DNA from: Veillonella criceti
GTDB taxonomy: Bacteria; Bacillota; Negativicutes; Veillonellales; Veillonellaceae
Length of the DNA: 64,000 nucleotides
Direction: 5' to 3'
NCBI RefSeq assembly: GCF_900460315.1
Contig: NZ_UHIO01000001.1
Span: 1,085,501-1,149,500, forward strand
The notes under the pieces are model-generated. The model was not told the origin of the DNA and did no database searches. It saw nothing but the letters and a program-made list of their open reading frames with translations. Made by a program: the position numbers and the translations under genes. How positions within the stretch are numbered: the first letter of the stretch is position 1; each line of letters opens with the position of its first letter. Of this stretch, positions 9,279 to 17,697 are shown one piece after another.

Positions 9279-11018
9279 TCATCCCACACAAACGCCACAA
9301 CGCTTACAGCCAACCTGACAAGGCGCTGTATAAACTTCTGTCAAACTACGCCTCCATTCCGCCGCTAAATATCCATCGGCTAATTGCATATCTAACATAT
9401 CCCACGGCAATGGATCTTCGAGCCCTCGTTCCGTATATAAAGCACCTTCCATGTCATAATGAAACTCGCTACAAGCTCGTTTAAATTGTTTAGGTCCACC
9501 CGCTTCAACCGCAGCTAAGATTATATCTCCTAACCGACGATCACCACGAGCCAGCACTCCTTGAATATATGCTTCTTTGGGCGATTCAACGAGGACTTCA
9601 ATACGACGATTTTTACTTAATGCTTTTTTAATCGTATTCAATTTCTTAGTCACTTCTTTTTGATGAGCCATAGGCATCCATTGGAATGGCGTAAAAGGCT
9701 TAGGAATAAAAGGGTTTATACTTAGAGTTAACCGTCCTTTACAGCCCGCTTCTTGCATATAACTATACACGTCCTCAGCCATGCTTACTATGGACAATAT
9801 ATCCTCATCAGTTTCCGTAGGTAAGCCTACCATAATATATAAGCGAATGTGAGGAATTCCTGCTTTAGCCGCCAATTTCACAGCCTTTGCCATATCCTCA
9901 TTAGAGATTCCTTTATTAATAACACGACGCAACCGGTCACTACCAGCTTCTGGCGCAATGGTAATTGTTTGCTGTCCACTAGCGGCTAAGCCATCAACAA
10001 CAGCTTGTGTTAATGAGTCCGCTCGGAGTGAAGCACACGAATAACGAAGCCCTTTAGAACGAATATAAGTTACTAGTTCATCAATATCTGGATAATCCGA
10101 AATTGCGGCCCCCATAAGCCCCACCTTTTTATTCAAAGCAGCCGCTCTGTCAACACCTTCTTTCAGAAGATCAAGGCGACGAACTCGAGGTGTGCGGTAA
10201 CAATAACCAGCCATACAAAAACGACAATGTCGTCCACAACCGCGAGCTACCTCTACAATATACATAGCGCCAAATTCCGTAAAATCAGTAACAATAACTG
10301 TTTCCCCCACAGTATCAAGAGATTTCCAATGACGTGTTACCTTAGGCACATCATTGGCTTGTGTTTCAGAAAATGTGTATCCCACAAATTGCCCCGCTTC
10401 ATCAAATTGCGGTTCATATAGAGCCGGCACATACACACCACCTACTTTACTTAAAGCTATTAAAATATCTGACCGTAGCCACTGTTCATTACGCCCCTGT
10501 TCAATCACATCTAATACACGAGAAACCAGTTCTTCCCCTTCACCAATAATAAAGGCATCGATAAAATCTGATATAGGTTCTGGATTAAAAGTAGCGCAAG
10601 GGCCACCGGCAATAACAATCGGATCACGTTCAATGCGATGGATTCGTTTTACCGGCACACGACCTAATTTTAAAAGCACGGGAATATTGAAATAATCCAT
10701 TTCAAACGTAATGTCAATGCCAATAACATCACACTCATTTAAAGGGCGCTGTGTTTCTACACTCATCAATGGTAACCGATGCTTTTCATAATCACGCAAT
10801 TCAGAATTAGGTGGTAAAAAATAGCGTTCACCACAGCTACTTTCTCTTTGATTGACTTCTTCATAAATAATTTGTAATCCCAAATTACTCATACCTACAA
10901 AATATGTATTTGGGTATACTAACCCCACTTTAAATGGTTTGTGAGGATTGCTTTCAATTCGACTTACTTCTTTCGCTCGAAGCGATTGTAAGCCATTTAA
11001 TATATCATTTCTTGTCAC
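9279..11018 (-). CDS. TIGR03960-type B12-binding-like radical SAM protein
   Basis: An N-terminal B12-binding-like domain (KVGLVYPNTYFVGMSNLGLQIIYE, DVIGIDITFEMDY, GGPCATFNPEPISDF) is followed by a radical SAM core with CxxxCxxC in RGCGRHCRFCMAGYCYR, and a cysteine-rich tail (CQVGCKRCGVCVG). This matches the uncharacterised TIGR03960 family, often found near ribonuclease G and tRNA-modification genes. The true start is most likely the GTG at 11018: a perfect AAGGAGGT lies 6 bases before it, inside the longer frame to 11045. Length is then 579 aa. The substrate is unknown. Confidence 0.88.
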   Translation of the reverse strand: MTRNDILNGLQSLRAKEVSRIESNPHKPFKVGLVYPNTYFVGMSNLGLQIIYEEVNQRESSCGERYFLPPNSELRDYEKHRLPLMSVETQRPLNECDVIGIDITFEMDYFNIPVLLKLGRVPVKRIHRIERDPIVIAGGPCATFNPEPISDFIDAFIIGEGEELVSRVLDVIEQGRNEQWLRSDILIALSKVGGVYVPALYEPQFDEAGQFVGYTFSETQANDVPKVTRHWKSLDTVGETVIVTDFTEFGAMYIVEVARGCGRHCRFCMAGYCYRTPRVRRLDLLKEGVDRAAALNKKVGLMGAAISDYPDIDELVTYIRSKGLRYSCASLRADSLTQAVVDGLAASGQQTITIAPEAGSDRLRRVINKGISNEDMAKAVKLAAKAGIPHIRLYIMVGLPTETDEDILSIVSMAEDVYSYMQEAGCKGRLTLSINPFIPKPFTPFQWMPMAHQKEVTKKLNTIKKALSKNRRIEVLVESPKEAYIQGVLARGDRRLGDIILAAVEAGGPKQFKRACSEFHYDMEGALYTERGLEDPLPWDMLDMQLADGYLAAEWRRSLTEVYTAPCQVGCKRCGVCVG

Positions 11019-11075
11019 GGCACAACCTCCTTGAGCAATCAACATCTTAATTATTAATTATAACACGAAACCCTA

Positions 11076-11175
11076 ATATAGATAAATATAGATAAATATA
11101 GATAAATATAAATAATATAGCTCAACACAGATGAACACGAGTGAATATAGATCAATGCAGATGAACACAGATTTG
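11076..11175. repeat. Short imperfect direct repeats in AT-rich intergenic DNA
   Basis: Three perfect copies of GATAAATATA lie head to tail at 11081-11110, followed by a degenerate copy. A looser series follows with units resembling CAGATGAACACGAG / CAGATGAACACAG (11118-11170). There is no gene here. It lies between the radical SAM gene and the terminator of the peroxidase gene. Confidence 0.75.
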
Positions 11176-11189
11176 TACAGAGAAACTAA

Positions 11190-11226
11190 AAAGAGCACTC
11201 TCCAAACCTGTAAGAATGCTCTTTAA
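11190..11226 (-). terminator. Rho-independent terminator of the glutathione peroxidase gene
   Basis: The stem AAAGAGCA / TGCTCTTT encloses an 18-base loop and is followed on the minus strand by a T-rich run (CTCTTTTTAG). It lies about 90 bases past the peroxidase stop. Confidence 0.75.
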
Positions 11227-11312
11227 TACTCATGATTATCAATATGTTATTTTATAAAACTCATCTATGTGAACGGCCAAAGACGGAAATATATATATGT
11301 ATTCAGCTATGC

Positions 11313-11858
11313 TTATTCAGCCAAGGCTGCTTTAATCGCTTCTTCCATAGCTGCTGGTTCTTCCGTCGGTTCAAAACGACCAATAACGTCTCCTTTACGA
11401 TTAATCAAGAATTTCGTAAAGTTCCATTTAATAGAATCATCGCCTAAAAATTCAGGGAATTTTTCTTGCAAGAAATTATTCATAAAATCAGCTTTTTCCC
11501 CTTTAAACCCCTTAAAGCCCTGTTGCCCAGTTAGATACTTGAATAAAGGAATTTCACCAGCACCTCGAACTACAGCTTTACCCATTACAGGGAATGTTAC
11601 ACCATAATTTAATTTACAAAAACTCTGAACTTCTTCATTAGAGCCTGGCTCTTGCTCTAAAAATTCATTAGCTGGCACAGCAATCACAGAGAACCCTTGC
11701 TCCTTATATTCTTTATATAAAGCTTCTAGGCCTTCATATTGTGGTGTAAAACCACATTTACTAGCTGTATTAGCAATCACTAACACCTGACCTTCAAACT
11801 CTTTTAAACTAACTTCTTTACCTGCTTTATCTAATACACTGTAATCATATACACTCAT
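11313..11858 (-). CDS. Glutathione peroxidase family protein (cysteine type)
   Basis: This 181-aa thioredoxin-fold peroxidase reduces hydroperoxides. The catalytic block is NTASKCGFTPQYEGLE, with Cys35 in place of selenocysteine. The rest of the tetrad is in VIAVPANEFLEQEPG and KWNFTKFLINRKG. Bacterial members of this type generally use thioredoxin rather than glutathione. It is monocistronic, with its own strong promoter carrying an inverted repeat over the -35 box, and its own terminator, so it is probably regulated in response to peroxide or redox state. Confidence 0.95.
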   Translation of the reverse strand: MSVYDYSVLDKAGKEVSLKEFEGQVLVIANTASKCGFTPQYEGLEALYKEYKEQGFSVIAVPANEFLEQEPGSNEEVQSFCKLNYGVTFPVMGKAVVRGAGEIPLFKYLTGQQGFKGFKGEKADFMNNFLQEKFPEFLGDDSIKWNFTKFLINRKGDVIGRFEPTEEPAAMEEAIKAALAE

Positions 11859-11992
11859 GATAGAATCTCCTTTATTATTGCCAATAAATTTTTATCAAAA
11901 AAACTAGAAGAATCTAGTAATTTACGTCTTAATACATATACTTCCTAATCGATGTTTCGAGTGTTACCGGTTATCTCTCTTTCGATGATTTA

Positions 11993-12021
11993 ATTGTACA
12001 CAATATTTTAGTTGTTGTCAA
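11993..12021 (-). promoter_or_regulatory. Promoter of the glutathione peroxidase gene
   Basis: On the minus strand a TTGACA (12016-12021) and a TACAAT (11993-11998) are separated by exactly 17 bases, about 135 bases before the peroxidase ATG. The -35 box lies inside a perfect inverted repeat (TAGTTG-N4-CAACTA, 12009-12024). Confidence 0.75.
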
Positions 12022-12024
12022 CTA
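12009..12024. promoter_or_regulatory. Inverted repeat overlapping the -35 box: candidate operator
   Basis: TAGTTG and CAACTA flank a 4-base centre that contains part of the TTGACA box. ACACAAT/ATTGTGT words also occur on either side. A repressor bound here would block RNA polymerase. The sequence is not a clear PerR box, and no candidate regulator gene is adjacent. Confidence 0.45.
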
Positions 12025-12098
12025 TATTTTACACAATCTAATTATCTAAAATCTTCAAAAAATAAAACAGAATTTTAATTTTAACAACGTACAACAAA

Positions 12099-12161
12099 AA
12101 AGCCATTCAGTCACAACTCGTGGTTTCTCAACGCCCAACGAATTATAACTAAATGGCCTTT
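12099..12161 (-). terminator. Rho-independent terminator of the symporter gene
   Basis: Long imperfect stem (AAAGCCATTCAGT against ACTAAATGGCCTTT) with a T run after it on the minus strand (GCTTTTTTGT). It lies about 75 bases beyond the symporter stop, so the 11859-12233 gap holds this terminator and the peroxidase promoter and no gene. Confidence 0.7.
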
Positions 12162-12233
12162 ATTATAACCCTTACTATTAAATATCCCTACAATTAAATC
12201 CCCCATAAATTAAGTGTACACTCAATTTATATG

Positions 12234-13676
12234 TTAACTTAATGAATTAACCATCCCCTTTTCTGTAGACGTTTCACCTTGTAGCGCTTGGTCGACTACA
12301 ATAGAACGTTTACTAACTAATGTACATATACCAAACGTTACAGCACATACAATCCACTCTAAGTAAATAACATGAGGCACAATGCGAATAGCTGGCATTA
12401 TGTTCCACAAAACCAATGTTACTACAGCCGCTACTAATGTATAAAAAGCCCCTATGCGACTACAATACTTAGGCGCAAATAATGTCATCAACACGATAAC
12501 AGCAAACGCGGCCATTAAGCTTAACCCCTGCATCAAAGTAGCAATAATTCCGCTAATTGTTAAGGCAAAGGTAAATGTCAATAAACCCATCGCCACAATA
12601 GCAACACGAGTAATCAATGTATATTGCTCATCCGTTACATTTGGATTGATGAAACGCTTATAAATATCTTGCGAGAATAAAGTACCAGAGCTTAACAATA
12701 AATTGCAAGCTGTACTTACATCTGCCGCCCATAAAGCCGCCAAGGTTACACCTGCTAGCAACGGATGCAAAGAAACAATCAATTTAGGCAATGCTAACGC
12801 TGGTGATAAGTTTGGATATAATTCAGCAGCAATAACGCCTAAATAAGCACTTACGAAGCCAATAGGAAGCATAACTAAACCACCAAGAATAAAACCTTTA
12901 CGGGCTACACCAACTGTTTTGGCGCCAAGGGAAATTTGAATAATGCTCTGTAGTGATAAATTCACCGTAATCAAAGTAACAATCCAAGTTAAAATAGTGA
13001 GTCCCCCTACCCCTTCAACTAGATCAAACATATGAGGCATAGGCGCTTGTGCTTCTACTGCAGCAGTGCCCCCCATTAAATGAACAGCCATATAAGCAGC
13101 CGCAGCAATGCCAATATATTTAAGCGTAACATTTAATAAATTAGAAATGCTGGCTGACCACATACCACCCATCATAGTTACCCCAATAAAAACGACAGCG
13201 CTCATAATCATACCCGTTGTCACTGTAAATACTTCTGGCAATAAAGCAGCTAAAATAGTGCCCCCAGCCACATACTGTAAACTCATAACACAAAGTTGCA
13301 CTAAAATTTGGATGACAATGCCTGCAATACGACTTTTCTTGTCATAATAGCGTTCTAACATCTCAGGCACTGTCGTAATTTGCAACCGGCGATACCGTTT
13401 AGCAACCGTAAGTCCCATGACGATTGCGCCAAGCCCCCAAGCTGCCGTATACCAGCCTGCAGAAATCCCTTTCATATAAGCTTGTTCAGCTACACCAATG
13501 GTGGATGCCCCACCTACCGCGAGTCCTACAATGGACACAGTTATTAACGGTGTTGTCATTCGCCGTCCAGCCAATACATAGTTTTCTGCTTTCCCTGTTG
13601 TTAAACGACGCGATGCTAAGGAAATTACAAAGAGCAATACCACGTACAGCCCCACAATCACAGTTGAAATAGTCAT
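12234..13676 (-). CDS. Sodium:solute symporter family (SSS) transporter
   Basis: A polytopic membrane protein of 480 aa, typical of the 13-helix sodium:solute symporter family (relatives: PutP, PanF). Recognisable features are the N-terminal SLASRRLTTGKAENYVLAGR block, GLAVGGASTIGVAEQAY and WYTAAWGLGAI around helices 2-3, and AADVSTACNLLLSSGTLFSQDIY in the middle. A frame continues to 13715, but the ATG at 13676 has AAAGGAG 6 bases upstream. The substrate is not obvious from the sequence. The T-box leader upstream implies control by an uncharged tRNA, hence an amino acid or a related compound as the likely substrate. Confidence 0.88.
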   Translation of the reverse strand: MTISTVIVGLYVVLLFVISLASRRLTTGKAENYVLAGRRMTTPLITVSIVGLAVGGASTIGVAEQAYMKGISAGWYTAAWGLGAIVMGLTVAKRYRRLQITTVPEMLERYYDKKSRIAGIVIQILVQLCVMSLQYVAGGTILAALLPEVFTVTTGMIMSAVVFIGVTMMGGMWSASISNLLNVTLKYIGIAAAAYMAVHLMGGTAAVEAQAPMPHMFDLVEGVGGLTILTWIVTLITVNLSLQSIIQISLGAKTVGVARKGFILGGLVMLPIGFVSAYLGVIAAELYPNLSPALALPKLIVSLHPLLAGVTLAALWAADVSTACNLLLSSGTLFSQDIYKRFINPNVTDEQYTLITRVAIVAMGLLTFTFALTISGIIATLMQGLSLMAAFAVIVLMTLFAPKYCSRIGAFYTLVAAVVTLVLWNIMPAIRIVPHVIYLEWIVCAVTFGICTLVSKRSIVVDQALQGETSTEKGMVNSLS

Positions 13677-13762
13677 TTTTTCGCTCCTTTCGCTGTGGTG
13701 ATTGGGGCTTATCACCGGCTCGTCCGCCTTTTTAACTACACTCTCTTCACTCTCAAAATATG

Positions 13763-14086
13763 AAATAAAAAATCGCCCCTCTAAAAAGGGACGATGACGA
13801 ATCGCGGTACCACCCTCATTGACGATTTTGGATAATAAAAAAAGAGCGTAGCACCAAGGGACGGAAAATCCGCGGTACCACCCTCATTATCTCGAATCGA
13901 CCAACTCATAGTTCTTCTAACGACAACCACGCCGGCTCAGCCTACTCTCATTCAGCTTTGCAGTTCAGAAAGGAACTTCACACTATACTCATCACCGTTT
14001 TACACCAACCAACGGCTCTCTGCGCATGCCATATAGAGCTACTTTCTTTCATCATCACTTTTATCTGTGCTCAGCACATTTAAGAT
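13763..14086 (-). promoter_or_regulatory. T-box riboswitch with two tandem antiterminator/terminator modules
   Basis: On the minus strand a full T-box leader precedes the symporter. Stem I has AAGTAG in the specifier region and a GGTTGGTGTAAAACGG distal loop. Stem II/III follows (GAGTAGGCTGAGCCGG, CGTTAGAAG). The first T-box word GAGGGTGGTACCGCGG (about 13870-13885) overlaps a terminator ending in T7 (13844-13885). A second word GAGGGTGGTACCGCG (13803-13817) follows, with a second terminator (13772-13795) ending in T6. No second stem I lies between them. The 3' side of the specifier loop reads TGTGAAGTTCC. By alignment with known leaders the codon is GUU (Val), but UUC (Phe) in a shifted register cannot be excluded. 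Confidence 0.88.
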
Positions 14087-14093
14087 TGAACTC

Positions 14094-14122
14094 ATTATAC
14101 GAAAAACATTTGTCCATGTCAA
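14094..14122 (-). promoter_or_regulatory. Promoter of the T-box/symporter transcript
   Basis: Consensus TTGACA (14117-14122) and TATAAT (14094-14099) are separated by 17-18 bases on the minus strand, just upstream of T-box stem I. Confidence 0.8.
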
Positions 14123-14146
14123 GTGCAAATTTTAAAATAATCAAAA

Positions 14147-14176
14147 ACACCGCCCAAGGTAATCCTCAAGCGGTGT
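14147..14176 (-). terminator. Rho-independent terminator of tuf
   Basis: The stem ACACCGC / GCGGTGT with a 16-base loop is followed by TTTTTGA on the minus strand, about 54 bases past the tuf stop. Confidence 0.85.
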
Positions 14177-14229
14177 CTCATCAAATTTTAACAACTATAT
14201 GCTTATAATTGTTTCCTTACATCACGAAA

Positions 14230-15420
14230 TTAGCCTTCGATGATTTCAGTAACAACACCAGCGCCTACTGTGTGGCCACCTTCGCGGATAGCGAAACGAA
14301 GACCAGCTTCGATAGCGATTGGTGTGATTAATTCGATGCTCATAGTGATGTTATCACCAGGCATACACATTTCAGTACCTTCTGGAAGTTCGATAACGCC
14401 CGTTACGTCTGTTGTACGGAAGTAGAACTGTGGACGGTAGTTGGAGAAGAATGGAGTATGACGGCCACCTTCTTCTTTAGTCAATACGTAAACTTCACCT
14501 TTGAATTTAGTGTGTGGGTGAATGGAACCTGGTTTAGCCAATACTTGACCACGTTCGATGTCTTTGCGGTCTACACCACGAAGAAGAGCACCAACGTTGT
14601 CACCAGCTACTGCAGAGTCCAATGTTTTACGGAACATTTCAAGACCTGTTACAACATAGCTTTCAGCTTTTTCTTTCAAGCCAACGATTTCAACAGTGTC
14701 GCCTACTTTAACTTCGCCACGTTCAACACGGCCAGTTGCTACAGTACCACGACCAGTGATTGTGAAAACGTCTTCCACTGGCATCAAGAAAGTTTTGTCA
14801 GTGTCACGTTCTGGAGTTGGGATGTAGGAATCAACAGCGTCCATCAATTCTTTAATTTTAGCTACGTATTTTTCGTCGCCTTCTAAAGCTTTTAAAGCGG
14901 AACCTACAACGATTGGCACATCGTCGCCAGGGAATTCATACGTGGAAAGAAGTTCACGAACTTCCATTTCTACTAATTCGATTAATTCTTCATCGTCAAC
15001 CATGTCAGCTTTGTTCAAGAATACAACGATAGCTGGTACACCTACCTGACGAGCAAGAAGGATGTGTTCACGAGTCTGAGCCATAGGGCCGTCAGTAGCA
15101 GCGATAACTAAGATAGCGCCGTCCATCTGAGCAGCACCAGTGATCATGTTTTTAACATAGTCAGCATGGCCTGGGCAGTCAACGTGTGCATAGTGACGAG
15201 TTTCAGTTTCATATTCAACGTGAGAAGTGTTGATTGTAATACCACGTTCACGTTCTTCTGGAGCTTTGTCGATCATGCTGTAATCTTGGAAATCTGCTTT
15301 CCCTTCTTCAGCTAATACTTTAGTGATTGCTGCCGTAAGAGTTGTTTTACCATGGTCAACGTGACCGATAGTACCGATATTAACATGTGGTTTAGTACGT
15401 TCAAATTTTGCTTTTGCCAT
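14230..15420 (-). CDS. tuf: Elongation factor Tu
   Basis: This 396-aa GTPase delivers aminoacyl-tRNA to the ribosome. All G motifs are present: [10 protein letters not shown] (G1), [12 protein letters not shown] (G3), NKADMVDD (G4), SALKAL (G5), with effector block [13 protein letters not shown]. Domains 2 and 3 follow ([25 protein letters not shown]). It is not preceded by fusA here but by an intergenic region with its own promoter and bounded by a terminator, so it is a stand-alone tuf. Codon use is visibly more biased than in neighbours, as expected for a highly expressed gene. Confidence 0.99.
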   Translation of the reverse strand: MAKAKFERTKPHVNIGTIGHVDHGKTTLTAAITKVLAEEGKADFQDYSMIDKAPEERERGITINTSHVEYETETRHYAHVDCPGHADYVKNMITGAAQMDGAILVIAATDGPMAQTREHILLARQVGVPAIVVFLNKADMVDDEELIELVEMEVRELLSTYEFPGDDVPIVVGSALKALEGDEKYVAKIKELMDAVDSYIPTPERDTDKTFLMPVEDVFTITGRGTVATGRVERGEVKVGDTVEIVGLKEKAESYVVTGLEMFRKTLDSAVAGDNVGALLRGVDRKDIERGQVLAKPGSIHPHTKFKGEVYVLTKEEGGRHTPFFSNYRPQFYFRTTDVTGVIELPEGTEMCMPGDNITMSIELITPIAIEAGLRFAIREGGHTVGAGVVTEIIEG

Positions 15421-15466
15421 TGAAGTAATGAGCCTCCTTCACAAAAATAAAAACCTATATACGCTC

Positions 15467-15496
15467 ATTATACTCCGTATCGATTTTGTTTGTCTA
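15467..15496 (-). promoter_or_regulatory. Probable tuf promoter
   Basis: On the minus strand TAGACA (15491-15496) and TATAAT (15467-15472) are spaced by 18 bases, 47 bases before the tuf start codon. Confidence 0.6.
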
Positions 15497-15530
15497 CTTT
15501 TTTATAAAAATGAGTAATAATGCATATAAA

Positions 15531-15584
15531 AAGAGGGCTATATCGCCCAAATGAATAAAATTCACCATTCGATACAACCCTCTT
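15531..15584 (-). terminator. Rho-independent terminator of the cycA-like gene
   Basis: AAGAGGG and CCCTCTT form the base of a long hairpin, followed on the minus strand by CTCTTTTTAT. It starts right at the permease stop codon region. Confidence 0.75.
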
Positions 15585-15589
15585 AAAGT

Positions 15590-16951
15590 TTAGTTACCAT
15601 AATTTTGTTTAAATGTTTGTAATTTATAGAAACACCATAACAGGCCAAACCAAACTGGCGTAAAGAGAAGCGCAATTAAGGTTTCCTCATTAAATGCTAA
15701 CGATACTAACACAAACGCATAAAAAGCTAAAATAATGTAATTCATAGCTGGATACAAAGGCATTTTAAATGGATTCACCTTCACTTGTTCTGGATGTAAC
15801 TTCCGATATTTCATATGGCATACTAAAATAATTGCCCAAATGAAAATAAAGCAGAATGTTGATACGCTAGTAATAATGATAAATACATTTTCAGGCATAA
15901 TATATTGCATAATAACCGCCATAAAAATGACTAATGCGGAAAATACTACTGCATTAACCGGTACCTGATTGGAACGCAAACGGAACATACGGCGTGGCGC
16001 ATTGCCTTCGCGAGCCAATGTATATACCATGCGACTCGTACTAAAAAGCCCGCTATTACAAGCTGAAGCAGCCGATGTTAACACAATAAAATTAACAATC
16101 GCCGCCGCTGCCACAATACCAGCTGCTTTAAATACTTGCACAAAAGGACTAGCTGTCGGATTAACGGCTGTCCAAGGATAGATACTCATAATAATAGCTA
16201 AAGCACCTACATAGAAAATAATAATGCGAATTGGAATATTATTAATCGCCTGTGGAATTACCTTTTTAGGATTCTCTGTTTCCCCAGCCGTCAAACCAAC
16301 TAATTCAATGCCTGTAAAAGCAAATACAACCATTTGAAAGGACAGTGCAAAGCCTTCCCAACCATTGGGGAACCATCCCCCATGAGACCACAAATTAGCA
16401 AAACCAACAGCCCCTACATCTGTTTGATACCCAATAAATATAAGATATAAGCCACCCATAATAAGTCCTAAAATGGCAATGACTTTAATCAAAGCAAACC
16501 AAAATTCTAATTCCCCAAAAATCTTAACGGCCATCAAATTAGAAGCAAATAAGATCAATAGAATGCATAGGCTGGGTATCCATGGTTCCACATTAGGAAT
16601 CCAATATTGTATATACACTCCAGCGGCCGTGACGTCAGCCATAGCCAAAGATACCCAACAAAACCAGTATGTCCACCCCGTAATAAAGGCGGCACCAGGT
16701 CCTAAATATTCATGTACAAAATCCACAAACGAATGGTTATCAGTATTAGATAACAAAAGCTCCCCTAAAGCACGCATCATAAAAAAAGAAATAAGTCCTG
16801 TTATGATGTATGCTAATAAAATGGATGGACCAGCCAAATGGATGGATCGACCAGATCCTAAAAACAAACCCGTCCCTATAGCGCCCCCTATCGCTAACAA
16901 TTGTACGTGACGGTTTTTTAGCCCTCTAGCTAACTCCTTTTTCTCTGACAT
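15590..16951 (-). CDS. cycA: Amino acid permease, CycA-like (D-Ser/D-Ala/Gly transporter family)
   Basis: This 453-aa, 12-helix APC-superfamily permease closely follows E. coli CycA along its length: LKNRHVQLLAIGGAIGTGLFLGSG at the N-terminus, ILLAYIITGLISFFMMRALGELLLSN, TGWTYWFCWVSLAMADVTAAGVY, NFIVLTSAASACNSGLFSTSRM. It probably imports glycine, D-alanine and D-serine with protons; exact specificity is inferred from similarity. A terminator of the tRNA operon lies between it and the tRNA genes, so it may rely on read-through or on a promoter I cannot identify in the short gap. Confidence 0.9.
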   Translation of the reverse strand: MSEKKELARGLKNRHVQLLAIGGAIGTGLFLGSGRSIHLAGPSILLAYIITGLISFFMMRALGELLLSNTDNHSFVDFVHEYLGPGAAFITGWTYWFCWVSLAMADVTAAGVYIQYWIPNVEPWIPSLCILLILFASNLMAVKIFGELEFWFALIKVIAILGLIMGGLYLIFIGYQTDVGAVGFANLWSHGGWFPNGWEGFALSFQMVVFAFTGIELVGLTAGETENPKKVIPQAINNIPIRIIIFYVGALAIIMSIYPWTAVNPTASPFVQVFKAAGIVAAAAIVNFIVLTSAASACNSGLFSTSRMVYTLAREGNAPRRMFRLRSNQVPVNAVVFSALVIFMAVIMQYIMPENVFIIITSVSTFCFIFIWAIILVCHMKYRKLHPEQVKVNPFKMPLYPAMNYIILAFYAFVLVSLAFNEETLIALLFTPVWFGLLWCFYKLQTFKQNYGN

Positions 16952-16993
16952 ACAAATGTATACCTCCTAAACACTAAAAAAACTAAAAAAATA

Positions 16994-17014
16994 ACTCACA
17001 TTTAAAATGTGAGT
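16994..17014 (-). terminator. Terminator of the five-tRNA operon
   Basis: A hairpin (ACTCACATTT / AAATGTGAGT) followed on the minus strand by TTATTTTTTTAG, 15 bases after the last tRNA gene. Confidence 0.8.
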
Positions 17015-17028
17015 ATCTGATAATTTAA

Positions 17029-17105
17029 TGGTGGCGGCACACGGATTTGAACCGCGGACACACCGGGTATGAACCGATTGCTCTAGCCAACTGAGCTATG
17101 CCGCC
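17029..17105 (-). tRNA. tRNA-Met (CAT), elongator
   Basis: Acceptor GGCGGCA pairs with TGCCGCC, discriminator A, CCA encoded. D arm, anticodon loop TTCATAC (anticodon CAT) and T arm (GGTTCAAATCC) are all intact. The paired first position distinguishes it from the initiator; the body resembles elongator tRNA-Met rather than the lysidine tRNA-Ile. Confidence 0.93.
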
Positions 17106-17114
17106 ATGTGTATA

Positions 17115-17190
17115 TGGAGCTAGTGACCGGGATTGAACCGGTGACCTTATCCTTACCAAGGATACGCTCTGCCGACTGAGCTACACCAGC
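17115..17190 (-). tRNA. tRNA-Thr (GGT)
   Basis: Acceptor GCTGGTG pairs with CACTAGC (one wobble), CCA encoded. The anticodon loop TTGGTAA gives GGT, reading ACC/ACT. Fourth gene of the operon in transcription order. Confidence 0.94.
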
Positions 17191-17207
17191 ATACGTATTT
17201 AAAAGAA

Positions 17208-17283
<76 letters not shown>

Positions 17284-17288
17284 ATGAA

Positions 17289-17373
<85 letters not shown>

Positions 17374-17384
17374 ACGAATAAAAA

Positions 17385-17460
17385 TGGAGCTGGCGATAGG
17401 AATTGAACCCACAACCTGCTGATTACAAGTCAGCTGCTCTACCGATTGAGCTACGCCAGC
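17385..17460 (-). tRNA. tRNA-Thr (TGT)
   Basis: Acceptor GCTGGCG/CGCCAGC, anticodon loop CTTGTAA containing TGT (reads ACA/ACG), CCA encoded. It is the first gene of the operon, about 10 bases after the predicted transcription start. Confidence 0.95.
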
Positions 17461-17477
17461 GTACCACGACAAGGAAT

Positions 17478-17506
17478 ATTATACATATTCCTGAACATCT
17501 TGTCAA
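17478..17506 (-). promoter_or_regulatory. Promoter of the five-tRNA operon
   Basis: A full consensus TTGACA (17501-17506), a 17-base spacer and TATAAT (17478-17483) on the minus strand, immediately upstream of tRNA-Thr(TGT). Confidence 0.88.
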
Positions 17507-17646
17507 TAGATTTTTTTCAGCTCAGTTTGACAATCTGTTCGCTAACACATCCAGTGCGTTAGTGCTTTATTATAATAGCATAGACATAATAATTGTGCAA
17601 GTACTTTTTTCATAAAATTCAAAAATTTTTTCAAAGAGTTAAAAAT

Positions 17647-17685
17647 AGCTCTGCATACAGTATTAATCAACTATACACAGAGCCT
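17647..17685 (-). terminator. Rho-independent terminator of uppP
   Basis: AGGCTCTG and CAGAGCT form the stem, followed by ATTTTTAAC on the minus strand, 13 bases past the uppP stop. Confidence 0.75.
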
Positions 17686-17697
17686 GTTTTATTCATT

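Noticed and set aside
11859-12021. PerR or Fur box in the peroxidase promoter
   Set aside because: The inverted repeat does not match the PerR pattern (TTATAAT-N-ATTATAA) or a Fur box, so the regulator is left open.
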